Source: Citrus sinensis (lineage: Eukaryota; Streptophyta; Magnoliopsida; Sapindales; Rutaceae). Taken from it: a DNA stretch of 64,000 nt. Position numbers and translations under genes: made by a program. Numbering within the stretch: the stretch's first letter is position 1; each line of letters starts with the position of its first letter. The notes beneath the pieces were generated by a model. It saw nothing but the letters and a program-made list of their open reading frames with translations. It searched no databases and was not told where the DNA came from. This document shows positions 47,221 to 57,543 of the stretch, piece after piece. Location of the stretch: positions 27,505,501 to 27,569,500 of the forward strand of contig NC_068557.1 in the NCBI RefSeq assembly GCF_022201045.2, in the 5' to 3' direction.

Positions 47221-49722
47221 GAACATTGAAATCATTAACTATTTCAAAAAAATGAAAGACAAAGCTTCTCTTTCTTGATAGCAATTTATCCATAAACCAA
47301 AATATTTGAGGATTTATGCAAAAAGAAACTCCCAAAGCATGGAGAAACCAATTATAACTCAACAATGAGAGTTCATGGAGAAGTTCCTGGCAGATGATGA
47401 GATGAAGGCAAACAACTGCTCATAAGTTTACTTGCATAGATTTCCCTTTGTACGTAGTAGACTTTCTCTTGCCTGTAAAGAAAAGGTATGGAGAATATTA
47501 AACATCATCAAATTTGCTTTTTAGTTTGCATAACCCTTAACAAAAAAGAACACACCAAAACCTTCTACCTATGCGTTTCCTCCAAACCTCTGAATTTCCT
47601 TAAAGGTAAATGCTAACTCAAGAGGCACCAATAAACCTCACCAACATTTTAATGAACTTTGGCATCGACTTACAGAAAGAAGGGCGCCATCAAAAGATTG
47701 TTGTTTTGTAACTCAAGTAAAAGAAGTTACCAGTAGAAAGAAAGAGCACACATCAGATGTGTGGAATGCAGTGAAACTATCAAATCAGGCGAGACAACTA
47801 GAAACATGCTCCAGACTAACACCTAGATTTTATTTGGTCTATATCAGAGGGTTATGGTCAATGCATCATCGTGTATAGATATATTCCGAGGATTACCATA
47901 TAACATGCATTCCATAAGAGAGAGCAAAGAGACAGATCTTCACTTGATATAGGCAGCACAAACATGCAAAGTATTGTCCCGATACAGACTACAATGATCA
48001 CTCCAAAACTGTAGCTGGTACAAACGGAGGCAGAGAAAGAAAAATTGAAGTTCTTTAGCAGTGGAAAAAATCCAGTAAATCTAGCTCTCAAATGACTGAT
48101 TCTCATTCACCATCCACTTTAAATTCATCCTTTAAATATCTATCCTGATGGATCAAGATATAACTCCCAAGTGTGAAGAATAAACAACTCAGCACCTCAT
48201 AGAATTGGCAATTTGATAAAGCATTGAACGCATACAATGAAAAATTTTCCAGGCTGAGAGCACAGGTACTCGTCTTCGGTTTCCAGCTTCAACAAAGAAT
48301 AACAGTGAGGAAAAATCTTTAGCCAGTGACGGTAATCAACTTGGAGTCAAATGCAACAAACTCTTGAGCAACCAAGGCCTGTTGAGCTGATAAAAGTTTA
48401 AGTTAACACAAATCTACTTGATCATAAATGGCCTTATAAGATGTTCCATTGTGATGAAATCTACTGGATCATAAATAGTCCTCCAATTATCATCCACTGT
48501 AAGGCTTACATCACATTCTTATACTCAACCGAAGCTATAAGCTGAATCCTTGATATAATGCGATTCTCTGACAGTCCTCAAGATCTCATCTTCCAAAATA
48601 AGAATAGATATTGGCCAGAAGTAAATAAGGGGCCAAATTCTGAGGGTCCAAGTGGAAGAGTCCTTATGCAGCCTTTTTTGCTAATCTCACATTAGAATGA
48701 ACTTGGCAAGAACTTACAAGATCCCCCCATACAACAAGATCATCTTTGTATGGCATCAAGCATTTCTGCATCATAACAATGACCAGCTCAACCTAGACAG
48801 TTAATCATGCTAGTAAAATGATCAATACTGGCTTCACTTCATGATCGTGCTCCATTGAGTTGAAGATTTCAACCTCTGCATATACCAATCCTGAATGGCT
48901 GCAAGGAGTCAATATAGCGACAAAGGTTACACCATCATGTTTAACACCTGATGCAATTATGTCTTTGTAAAGACTAATAGCCTGCTCTACATACTCATTC
49001 TCTGCATATCCATGTATCATCTCATTCCAAGTGACTGTTTTTTCCAGGCATCATATCAAAAAACTGCCTGGCTGCATTGATACCACCACAATTACAATAA
49101 ATATTGATTGGAGCACTCCCCACAAAGATATCATTACCGTATCCATCTTTCACTATCCGGGTAAGAATCTGTCTACTTAGGAATAAGGAAGATAATTTTG
49201 CACAAGAACTCAGCACAGTTGTAAAGGGGAATTGAGTAGGGTACACCCCTTTTTGTCATGGATGCCTAAAGACTGTGAAAGATTCTGTCCATATAATTGA
49301 GTGAAATATCTAGAATCATTGAATTCTAACGGACAATAACTAGTTTAGGCATTTTATGGTTCATACATTCTACAAATTCATTCTTCTGGCACTTAAGAAT
49401 AAATTCCCATCAGTCCCCTTGCAACATATTTGTCAATACAAGATGCAGACTTGAGTGAGGCAGCATGGACTTATTTTATAGCTTCCAGAAACGCCATTGC
49501 TCCTCATGAGCTGAGTAATAGCCAAAGTAGCCTAGAGAGCTAACTCCCCTGAAAACTGCATTTCCCAGAAAATCTTTATTGCTTTTTATGGTTCTCATTA
49601 TGGGAATAGCAGAGAATGTAGCATTCCATGAACTCACACTAGGATTTTGTATGCTATTGAACATTTCTCTTTCTGTCTCAATATCCCTAAACCTAACAAA
49701 GCCGCAAGCAAATTAATATAAG
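47221..49722 (-). repeat. Decayed partial duplicate of the PPR locus at 53361-55903
   Basis: Colinear similarity starts near gaacattgaaatcattaac (47221, versus gaacgttgaaatcattaaca-type sequence near 53361). It passes through the 3' flank (acttgcatagatttcc, ctcttgcctgtaaag) and into the coding half, ending near 49722. It then stops abruptly. Confidence 0.8.
48505..49722 (-). pseudogene. PPR pseudogene, copy of the 3' half of the At4g20770-like gene
   Basis: Matches the minus-strand coding region 54678-55903. Recognisable pieces are FNSIQNPSVSSWNA, MYPTQFPFTTVLSSCAKLSS, NDIFVGSAPINIYCNCGG, MIHGYAENEY and GVTFVAILTPCSHSGLVY. They lie in several frames with stops and indels, and the 5' half is absent. 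There is no presequence, so no function is expected. Its last codons (AGC TTC GGT TGA) share the altered C-terminal frame of the intact gene. Confidence 0.85.
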
Positions 49723-49882
49723 TGGCCTCCTTCGGTAAAACGATGCAACAAACTTGCAGATGCATTGTAAAACAATGCACTTACATATTTCTTCTGTCAT
49801 TTCTTTTTTGTCTTATTGTCCTTCTTCATGCTCTTCTTCCTGGCCTTCTTTATTTCATCTGGTCCTCTTCCTCCACCATCTC

Positions 49883-50356
49883 CTATTTTGTCTCATTTCT
49901 CCAGTAGGCCATGAACTTCTTCACGTTGGTATAAGCAGGGCTCGCTTCGGTGATCATCTGGACCACTTGAGAAGCCGCCCCTATAATCCCGGCAATAGTC
50001 GCACTAACAATACCAACAGAAGACAAAGTCCAGTTTGGATTCACGATACCAAATACCCACCAAACGACTATGGGAATCGCGAGTAGGATCAAAAGCACAT
50101 AGTCGGGCTCATGGATTTTATTAATAATCTCTTCCTCTTAAGAGTCCACTTCGACAATGAGACCTTTTCCCACAACCATAACTGCATAGGCCAGGAGCGC
50201 CATTTCTGCCTTGCTAATATCACCAGGCTTCCGCTCATCGGACTCTCCCTACTTTTGCATGAGGAGGCATGCTTCTCTCACATTTTCTTTGTCAACAAAA
50301 ATATTTTCTTCCTTTTCAGGCTTATCAAGAACCAAGTCTTTTTCCTTGGTGAAGGA
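49883..50356 (-). pseudogene. Twin locus copy 2: single-span, plastid-type protein, 5' truncated
   Basis: Read on the minus strand: KEKDLVLDKPEKEENIFVDK, then SKAEMALLAYAVMVVGKGLI, the hydrophobic YVLLILLAIPIVVWWVFGIV, and a C-terminal part WTLSSVGIVSATIAGIIGAA...KKFMAYWRN absent from copy 1. Two in-frame stops interrupt it (at LLMQK* and EVDS*), and the transit-peptide end is missing. I cannot name the family. The shape (soluble part, one or two membrane segments) suggests a thylakoid or envelope protein; that is inference. Confidence 0.6.
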
Positions 50357-50359
50357 GAG

Positions 50360-50515
50360 TAGTCTAGACTATTGCATGTGGAATTAAATTAAAAATACTA
50401 GTTAGTAGTCCAGACTATTGTATGTGGAATTAAATTAAAAATATTAGTTAGTTAAATGACCCAGCCAGCTCAACTTGCATATTTTGGCCTAGGGTATTGC
50501 ATGTGGAATTAAATT
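50360..50515. repeat. 46-bp tandem repeat, about 2.4 copies
   Basis: tagtctagactattgcatgt and tagtccagactattgtatgt begin at 50360 and 50406; a partial copy (tattgcatgtggaattaaat) lies at about 50495. It abuts the 5' break of twin copy 2. Confidence 0.8.
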
Positions 50516-51036
50516 TTGCGAACAAATTTTAGTTCGTCTTATTCAAATATACATGATATGATTATTATTTTAATATTTGAATTTCAATGGGTTGTTATTT
50601 ACAATGTAATATGAGTTGAGTGAAATTTTTAGAATATTATTAAATGTTTACATGATAAAGATAGTTCTAATTTGGCCTACTTAGTATGTGGGTTCTTATT
50701 GATTTGACACTTAATTACATAATAGTAGAACTTTAAACTAACAAGATCCGTCGTATAATTGGCAACTTAATAAAGAGAAATAATTGGTAAATTAAAAAAA
50801 AAAAGGCAAATGGGAAATAAAGAGAAATAATAGCAAAATTAACAAAAGTACTGATCCATTAAAAGAAAAGAAAAGGAAAAAAACACGGAACAAAAAACTT
50901 TCATATCAAATGCTTGGTAAAATGCAACAACAAACTTGCAGATCAGATGCATGGTAAAACGATGCACCTACATATTTCTTTTGTCCTTGCTTTTTTATCT
51001 TCTTGTCCTTCTTCATACTCTTCTTCCTGGCCTTCT

Positions 51037-51556
51037 TTACTTTTTCTGGTCCTCATTCTCCGCCACTACCTCCTCCTCCTCCTTTGTCTCATTTGGATTC
51101 ACGATAGCAAATACCCACCAAATGACTATAGGAATCACGGGCAGGATCAAAAGCACATAATCAAGCTCAAGGATTTTATTCATAATCTCTTCCTCTTGAG
51201 AGTCCACTTCGACAATGAGACCTTTTCCCACAATCTTAACCGCATAGGCTAGAAGCGTCATTTCTGCCTTGCTAATATCACTAGGCTTCCGCTGATCGGA
51301 CTCCGCCCACTTTTGCAGGAGGAGACCTGCTTCTCTCACTTTTTCTTTGTCAACAAAAACATTTTCTTCCCTTTTAGGTTTCTCAAGAACCGTGTCTTTT
51401 TCCTTGGAGCAGGAGAGTTTTCGGGTGAGGGAGCATGGAATGTGGGTTTTTTGGGGAAAACCACTCTTGTGGAGATTTTGGGAGACTGAGAGTGTAAGTC
51501 GCAGGGGCCTTAGAAAGGGATCCCATTATATGTTGGGTCAGGGTGGGTGCTGCCAT
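51037..51556 (-). pseudogene. Twin locus copy 1: plastid-targeted single-span protein, frame-disrupted
   Basis: ATG at 51556 opens MAAPTLTQHIMGSLSKAPA, a Ser/Thr/Ala-rich transit-peptide-like start. The frame then switches: the downstream part (LTLSVSQNLHKSGFPQKTHI, LSCSKEKDTVLEKPKREENV, SKAEMTLLAYAVKIVGKGLI, YVLLILPVIPIVIWWVFAIV) is in another frame through to a stop at 51037. One single-base indel near 51500 would explain this, so it may be a recent pseudogene or an assembly error. Compared with copy 2 it lacks 138 bp (46 codons) between NPN and ETK, flanked by TTT microhomology, and keeps an acidic tail (EEEEVVAENEDQKK). I do not recognise the family. Confidence 0.55.
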
Positions 51557-54500
51557 TTTTCTTGTCCGAGGAGTGATGTGGAAAGAGATGATGACGAATA
51601 TTGGACCGAGATGATACAAAACAAACATATTATAAAGTTAGGGTTTTTGGGGCAACCCCTTACTTTATCACGCGCAATAAATCTTTGACACATGTATTTG
51701 CTAAGATTATCAGTAGCTAGCTCTGCTTGAGTCAAGAATGCATATGCAGAGGTTAGATGCAGCTGATTCCTTCTTATCGATATGCTTATGTTATGCTGGC
51801 ATAAAATGACATAGGTCACCCTAAGTTGTAGTGTTCTTCACCTTCTATCCGAATTAAAATTAAAAGAAAATTTCAGTACAAGTTTAGTTATGAAGCATTT
51901 ATTTTCTCGATGGTTTAATTGCGAATATGAGATCACTGATGAAAATATAAAATTCTAGTTCAAGAAACAAAAAGCATGCATCTGGTATTGTGTTAGCGGT
52001 ACTTTAAAATACATATTTCTTTTTTTTCCCTAATTAATTATACAGTTTAACTATTTCCCCCTTATATTTATCTATCGAATGTCTATTATCATCTACAGTC
52101 ATGCACAAATGTAATATAATGTAAAAATACTTTTTTACGGTACAAGATGTAATTCTTTTTCTTTCTTTCTTTTTTTTTTATAAAAAAAGAAAGTTAATAT
52201 AGTTAAAATTTAAAGTTAAAATATCATTCCCTAGTAATTTTGCATGAAATGATCATGACTCAATGACCCCAACCAAAGATTGAAAGGCACTATCAAATTA
52301 CTTCTATCATTTGTGTTTTTTGGAAACAGTCATTCTTACACAACTTTGTTTATTGCATGGCTCAAGAAAACTTATAATCCTATCCCTATAAATTTTAACG
52401 GTGCTTGTTGTGTGAGAAAATAGTAAGAAAAGGGTTTTGTCTTTAAAGCTTTAGAACACAAAAAAGCTCATTTATTTATGAATGGTTCAACTATGTTAGA
52501 ATTCACCTACAGTGGAGTACGAATCTCAGCCACGCACGCAGAATGATAAATAATAAAAAAATAAGTTATAATAAATTTTTTACTATTTATCATTTTATGT
52601 GTGTGGCTGATATTTATACTTCACCGTAGATAAACTCCAACATATACATAACCATGAAACATTCATTCGTACGTAAATTCTATTCAATGCCTTTGTCCTA
52701 TTTATTCTCCTCGATATTCAAAGTTTGCACATTAACCAATGGTTAATTAATGTTGTCAGAATCTGGCTGTAGATGAATATACGTGTAGTTAAAAATGAAT
52801 ACTCATCTTAATTGACTTGTTTAATTTATAACATAAAAATATAATAATTTAATAATTTTAAATTTTAGTTACACAAAAACATATGATAATAGTTAGGCAA
52901 ACCCTAACATACACTTAATGTATGTTAGAGGGATCCTAATAGTTAAAGTGCTGCATTAAAGTCGTTAATGATTGGCAAAGAAACACAAATAATTAATATG
53001 TCCAAGTACTTCCTTTGAAAAAATAAAAACAAAATAAAGTTCTGATTTAATTTTATATTGCGATTAAATGTAACAATAAATTCGGCCTATCTTGCGTTAT
53101 TTCCTCTAAGGAATATTTTATTTTTATTTTTATTTTTATTATTTTGGATTGGTTATCTTTATTGTACACGCTGTCAAATAATTTTCTTTCAGATTAATTA
53201 GATTAAATTTTAAAAAAGAAATTGTATTAATGAAACCCGCTGGGTCTAGTTTTCTTTTTATGTTTTATGTTTTTTTTTTAATTTTTATGTTATTTTTAGC
53301 TTTATCCTTCTTTTTTTTTTCTTCTATGTTTTTGTTGTTGGTATCATTGAAACAAGCAATACCGAACGTTGAAATCATTAACAATTTCATATGCCGCAAG
53401 GGAAAGCCGCTTTTTCTCGATAGCAAATTAGCAGTTTTTCCATCCATCATGATATTTGAGGATATATGTTAACAGAGACTCTAAGACACAGATAAACAAT
53501 CATAGAGCTCAAGAATGGAAGCTCGTAGAGAGGTTCACGGCACAGATGAAGGCAAACAGTTCAAAATGAACTTGCATAGATTTCCGTTTGTAGCAGACTA
53601 TCTCTTGCCTGTAAAGCAAATGTACAGGAAATACTAAGCATCGTAAAAATTCAACCAATCATAATCCTTAAAAGCTATCCACAAAAATCGCACACCAGAA
53701 CCTTCTACCCAATGGGTTTCCTCTGAACCCCTTGTTCAGCTTAAAGGTAAATGATGACTAAAGAGGCAAAAGGGTGCCTCATCAACATTGTAATGCACTT
53801 AAGTATTGACTCACATAAGAAAGGAGCACCATAATTGCTGTTTTGTTTAAAACAAGCAAAGCACGTTACCACTAGAAGGAAATAGTACATATAGGATTAA
53901 AAAAAAAAAATCAGATGAGTCAGCTATAAAACATGCTCCAGACAAACACCAAGATTTCATTTGGTTTATATTGTTGGGCAAACAATACAATTATGTGTCA
54001 CAAATTATGATTAATGCATCATGGTGAATAGGCATATTCCAATAATGACAATGTTTACATGCTCTCCGTATCACAAAATGAGATTTTCTGATAGCCAGTG
54101 ACCATGCAGTGCTAACTCTTGCCCAGATTCTTTGTTTGTCAACAATGATCACTCTAAGGCTCATTAGCAGCTGGAAGCAAATGCAGGCAGTGAAAACATT
54201 CAACTTTCCACATGTGGTTTATTGATTAGTGAAAAAATCCGGTACAACCAGTTCCCAAAGGATTGAATCTCTAGTTCACAGTCCACCCTAAATTCATCCT
54301 TCAAACATCCTGCCTGATGGATCAAGATAGACTGTCCAAGTTTGATGAACGAACAACTCAGCAACCAATTTGTTAAAGGTCTGAACACATTCAACCAGAA
54401 ATCTTTTATGCTTAGGACACGAGTACTCCAGTTTCCAGCTTCCACAAAGAATATCAGTTGAGGAAAAATTTGTAACCAGTGATGGTAATCAGTTCGGAGT

Positions 54501-54677
54501 GAAGCATTTCATTCAAAATACAAATGAACCATTAAGCAACCAAGGCCTGTTGAGCTGACAAAATTTCAGGTTGGTACAATCAACAGAGGTAAGTTGTTCC
54601 ATTGTTTATGAAACTACTTGATGATAAATAGTCCTTTGGTTATCATCCTCCATAAGGCTTACATCACATTCCTGTAA
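51557..54677. other. Intergenic region and 3' flank of the PPR gene
   Basis: 51557-53360 is AT-rich with no supported gene. 53361-54677 is the PPR 3' flank that was copied to 47221-48504, showing the duplication included non-coding sequence. The short frames here are chance. Confidence 0.5.
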
Positions 54678-56984
54678 TCAACCCAAGCTATAAGCTGGAT
54701 CCTTAACAATGCAATTCTCACTCATTAGCTCTCTGACAGCCCTCAAGTCATCCCATCTTCCTAAAGAAGAATAGATATTGGCTAGAAGTGAATAAGGGGC
54801 AGAATTCTTGGGGTCCAAGCGGAAGAGTTCTTCTGCTGCCCTTTTGGCTAACCTCACATTAGCATGAAGTCGACAAGAACTTAGGAGTACCTCCCATATA
54901 ACAGGATCATCTTTGCATGGCATCTCATCTATAAGCATTTCTGCTTCATGGAAATGACCGGCTCGACCTAGACAGTCGATCATGCAAGTATAATGATTCA
55001 ATATTGGCTCCACTCCATGATCTAGCTGCATTGAATTAAATATTTCAACCCCCACATCAACCAGTCCTGAATGGCTGCAAGCTGTTAATATAGCAACAAA
55101 GGTTATGTCATCGGGTTTAACACCGGATGCTATCATGTCTTTGTAAAGTCTAACTGCCTCGTCTCCATATCCGTTCTGTGCATATCCATGTATCATCTCA
55201 TTCCAGGTCACTGTATTTTTGCCATGCATCATGTCAAAAAACTGCCTGGCCCCATAGATATCACCGCATTTGCAATACATTTCAATCAGAGCACTCCCCA
55301 CAAAGATATCATTAACATATCCATCTTTCTCTATCTGGGCATGAACCTGTCTCCCTTGGAATGAGGAAGATAATTTTGCACAAGAACTCAGCACAGTTGC
55401 AAAGGAGAATTGAGTAGGATACATTTCGTTTTGTCGCATTTGCTTAAAGAACATGAAAGCTTCAATGTCTAGAGAATTGAGTGACAGACCTGCAATCATT
55501 GAATTCCAACAGACGATATCTAGTTCAGGTATTCTATGAAACACGCGTTCTGCCAACTCATTCCTCTGACACTTAGAGTAAATTCCTATCAGTCCACTGG
55601 CAACATAATTGTCAATATGAGAAGCAGTCTTTAGTGAGGCAGCATGAACCTGTTTTCCAGACTCCAGAATCCCCATTGCTGCACATGAGCTGAGGATAAT
55701 AGCCAAAGTAGTTCGGTCAGGTTTCACCCCTCGAAACTGCATTTCCCTGAAAAGCTTTATTGCTTCCTTGTGGTTCTCACTCTGGGAGTAGCTAGAGAGC
55801 ATAGCATTCCATGAACTCACACTAGGACTTGGCATGCTATCGAACATTTCTCTTCCTGTTTTAATATCCCCAGACCTGACACATGCCACAAGCATATTAA
55901 TAGATGTGACCTCATCTGGCTCAAAACCACAGCTTTTCATTCTTTGCAAAAGCTCTATAGCTTTCGTGCTTTGGTATTTTTGGCCATAGCCAGCTATCAT
56001 AACATTCCAAGAAACAACACTCCTTTCGGGAAGATTACTAAAGATTACCTCAGCACTGTCCATATCCCCATTCTTTGCATACATATCAAGTAATGAATTA
56101 CTCAAATGAAGATCCGCTTCAAACCCAAGTTTAATAGTAAGACAATGCACTTGTTGCCCATGCACATTCCTTGAAAATTTGTTATCACTCTGAGCAAAAA
56201 CATCAGATTCCACTCCACATCCTTCTCTAGCACAAACACCCAAAACACTGGAAAGGGAGACAGAATCAATAGAAACCGCCTTCCTGATCATCAGCCTGAA
56301 CATCTCCAAAGCCTCTACAACTCTATCCGTCTTTGCTAGCCCACTCATCATTGCTGTAAAAGTAACCTCATTTGGCTCAGACATCTCCTCAAAAACTGGG
56401 ACCGCATGCTTTGTCCACCCACACTTAGCATACAAACTCAACAAAGCATTAGCGACATAAATATTCTTGTCAAGACCAATCTTAATGACAAGACCATGAC
56501 ATCTTCTACCGTGCTCAACATCCAACAACGCAGTAGACGCCTTAAAGACACTGGCTAAAGTGATATGAGTAGGCACGAATCCTTCATTACTCATCTTATT
56601 ATAAACACTCAACGCCTTCTCTTCCAGCCCATTTCGTACCAACGCGCTAATGAGATTGTTCCACGAAACGACATTTCTCTCAGGCATTTCATCGAACAAC
56701 TTGTACGCGAATTCCAAATCGTCGGATTTGCATTGAGCGCTTAAGATTGCGTTCCACGAATAGATGTCTTTATGGGGCATTTTGTCGAAGAGATGCTGGG
56801 CGGAGTGAGTGCTGTTGCATTTAGAGTACAATTCGATGAGGCGGTTACAGAGAAAGGTGTCGTCGAAGAGGCCATTGCGGAGGATGTGGGCATGGAGGAG
56901 CTTGCCGGCTACGTGGGCTTTCTTGTCTATGCATGATTGCAAGAGATTTATTAAGTGCGTTATTGTTGTCTTTCGCCTCTCCAT
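54678..56984 (-). CDS. PPR protein, PLS class with E domain (At4g20770-like)
   Basis: Intronless CDS of 768 residues, close to the length I recall for At4g20770. PPR motifs run from about 30 to 700: LFDKMPHKDIYSWNAILSA, LFDEMPERNVVSWNNLISAL, YVANALLSLYAKCGW, MFDSMPSPSVSSWNAMLSSY, FVGSALIEMYCKCGD, then the E region (VIWEVLLSSCRLHANVRLAK, YSLLANIYSSLGRWDDLRAV). There is no DYW domain. The protein is probably organellar, though the N terminus (MERRKTTITHLINLLQSC) is not a clear presequence. The stop follows AYSLG. In the next frame the sequence reads SWVDYRNVM-stop, so one extra T probably removed the original last eight residues. The pseudogene copy has the same frame, so the change predates the duplication. 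Confidence 0.9.
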   Translation of the reverse strand: MERRKTTITHLINLLQSCIDKKAHVAGKLLHAHILRNGLFDDTFLCNRLIELYSKCNSTHSAQHLFDKMPHKDIYSWNAILSAQCKSDDLEFAYKLFDEMPERNVVSWNNLISALVRNGLEEKALSVYNKMSNEGFVPTHITLASVFKASTALLDVEHGRRCHGLVIKIGLDKNIYVANALLSLYAKCGWTKHAVPVFEEMSEPNEVTFTAMMSGLAKTDRVVEALEMFRLMIRKAVSIDSVSLSSVLGVCAREGCGVESDVFAQSDNKFSRNVHGQQVHCLTIKLGFEADLHLSNSLLDMYAKNGDMDSAEVIFSNLPERSVVSWNVMIAGYGQKYQSTKAIELLQRMKSCGFEPDEVTSINMLVACVRSGDIKTGREMFDSMPSPSVSSWNAMLSSYSQSENHKEAIKLFREMQFRGVKPDRTTLAIILSSCAAMGILESGKQVHAASLKTASHIDNYVASGLIGIYSKCQRNELAERVFHRIPELDIVCWNSMIAGLSLNSLDIEAFMFFKQMRQNEMYPTQFSFATVLSSCAKLSSSFQGRQVHAQIEKDGYVNDIFVGSALIEMYCKCGDIYGARQFFDMMHGKNTVTWNEMIHGYAQNGYGDEAVRLYKDMIASGVKPDDITFVAILTACSHSGLVDVGVEIFNSMQLDHGVEPILNHYTCMIDCLGRAGHFHEAEMLIDEMPCKDDPVIWEVLLSSCRLHANVRLAKRAAEELFRLDPKNSAPYSLLANIYSSLGRWDDLRAVRELMSENCIVKDPAYSLG

Positions 56985-57543
56985 TTTTGTTCGCGCGGGT
57001 AAATCTATTTGAATTCTGTAAAGCCTGTTTTAAAAAATAAATATGGTAAATGGGTCATTAACAAACCAAATAATTTGTTGATGGGCCTTTATTGAAGGTG
57101 AAGCCCAGGCCCACTACCACCAGATGGCAATTTCAATCCGTGGATATTTTAAGGGATATCCATCACCTATTTTTTCTTCCCATTACCTAAATGTCCTTGT
57201 GGCTTCTTAAAAAATTTACAGTGGTTGAGGATTTGGATTGGATGGGCAATTTTTTTTGGAAATAAATAAATTTTAAAACGATCACATACAAAATAAAAGA
57301 TAACAAGTCTTAATTAGTCACACAGGTTCTGTCGTTGCCATGTTGGATCGACTTAGGTTACATGTTTATCCAAAAGAACCATTGACGTGTGCAAAATTGA
57401 CTCAATATGCTTCCCTAAAATTGGAAACAAAAAGGAGGGCTAAACCTACATTACATTTGTTACATGTCGGACGAAGAAAAGAAAAACTGAGAAGCGCTGA
57501 AGCAGGGGCAGCTGCTGATCCTAAACATAAAGAGAGCTCGGCA
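56985..57543. promoter_or_regulatory. Bidirectional promoter region between PPR and NTM1-like genes
   Basis: 559 bp separates the two divergent start codons. No TATA box is clear. Two telo-box-like or GGGCC-type elements (ggcccact, gggcctttat) lie near 57084-57110, the kind of element seen before housekeeping plant genes. An ATG in frame with the NTM1 CDS lies at 57340. Confidence 0.4.

Larger units (their letters stand above)
49723..51036. other. Region holding copy 2 of the plastid-type protein and its flanks
   Basis: 49741-50356 is the second copy of the twin gene, with its 3' flank; 50360-50515 is a 46-bp tandem repeat; 50919-51036 is the matching 3' flank of copy 1. 50520-50918 is AT-rich with no feature. 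Confidence 0.5.

Noticed and set aside
51037-51339. Match of the hydrophobic segment to PsbY-like proteins
   Set aside because: Only a loose resemblance (P-x-I-x-W-V pattern); the soluble part does not fit, so no name was given.
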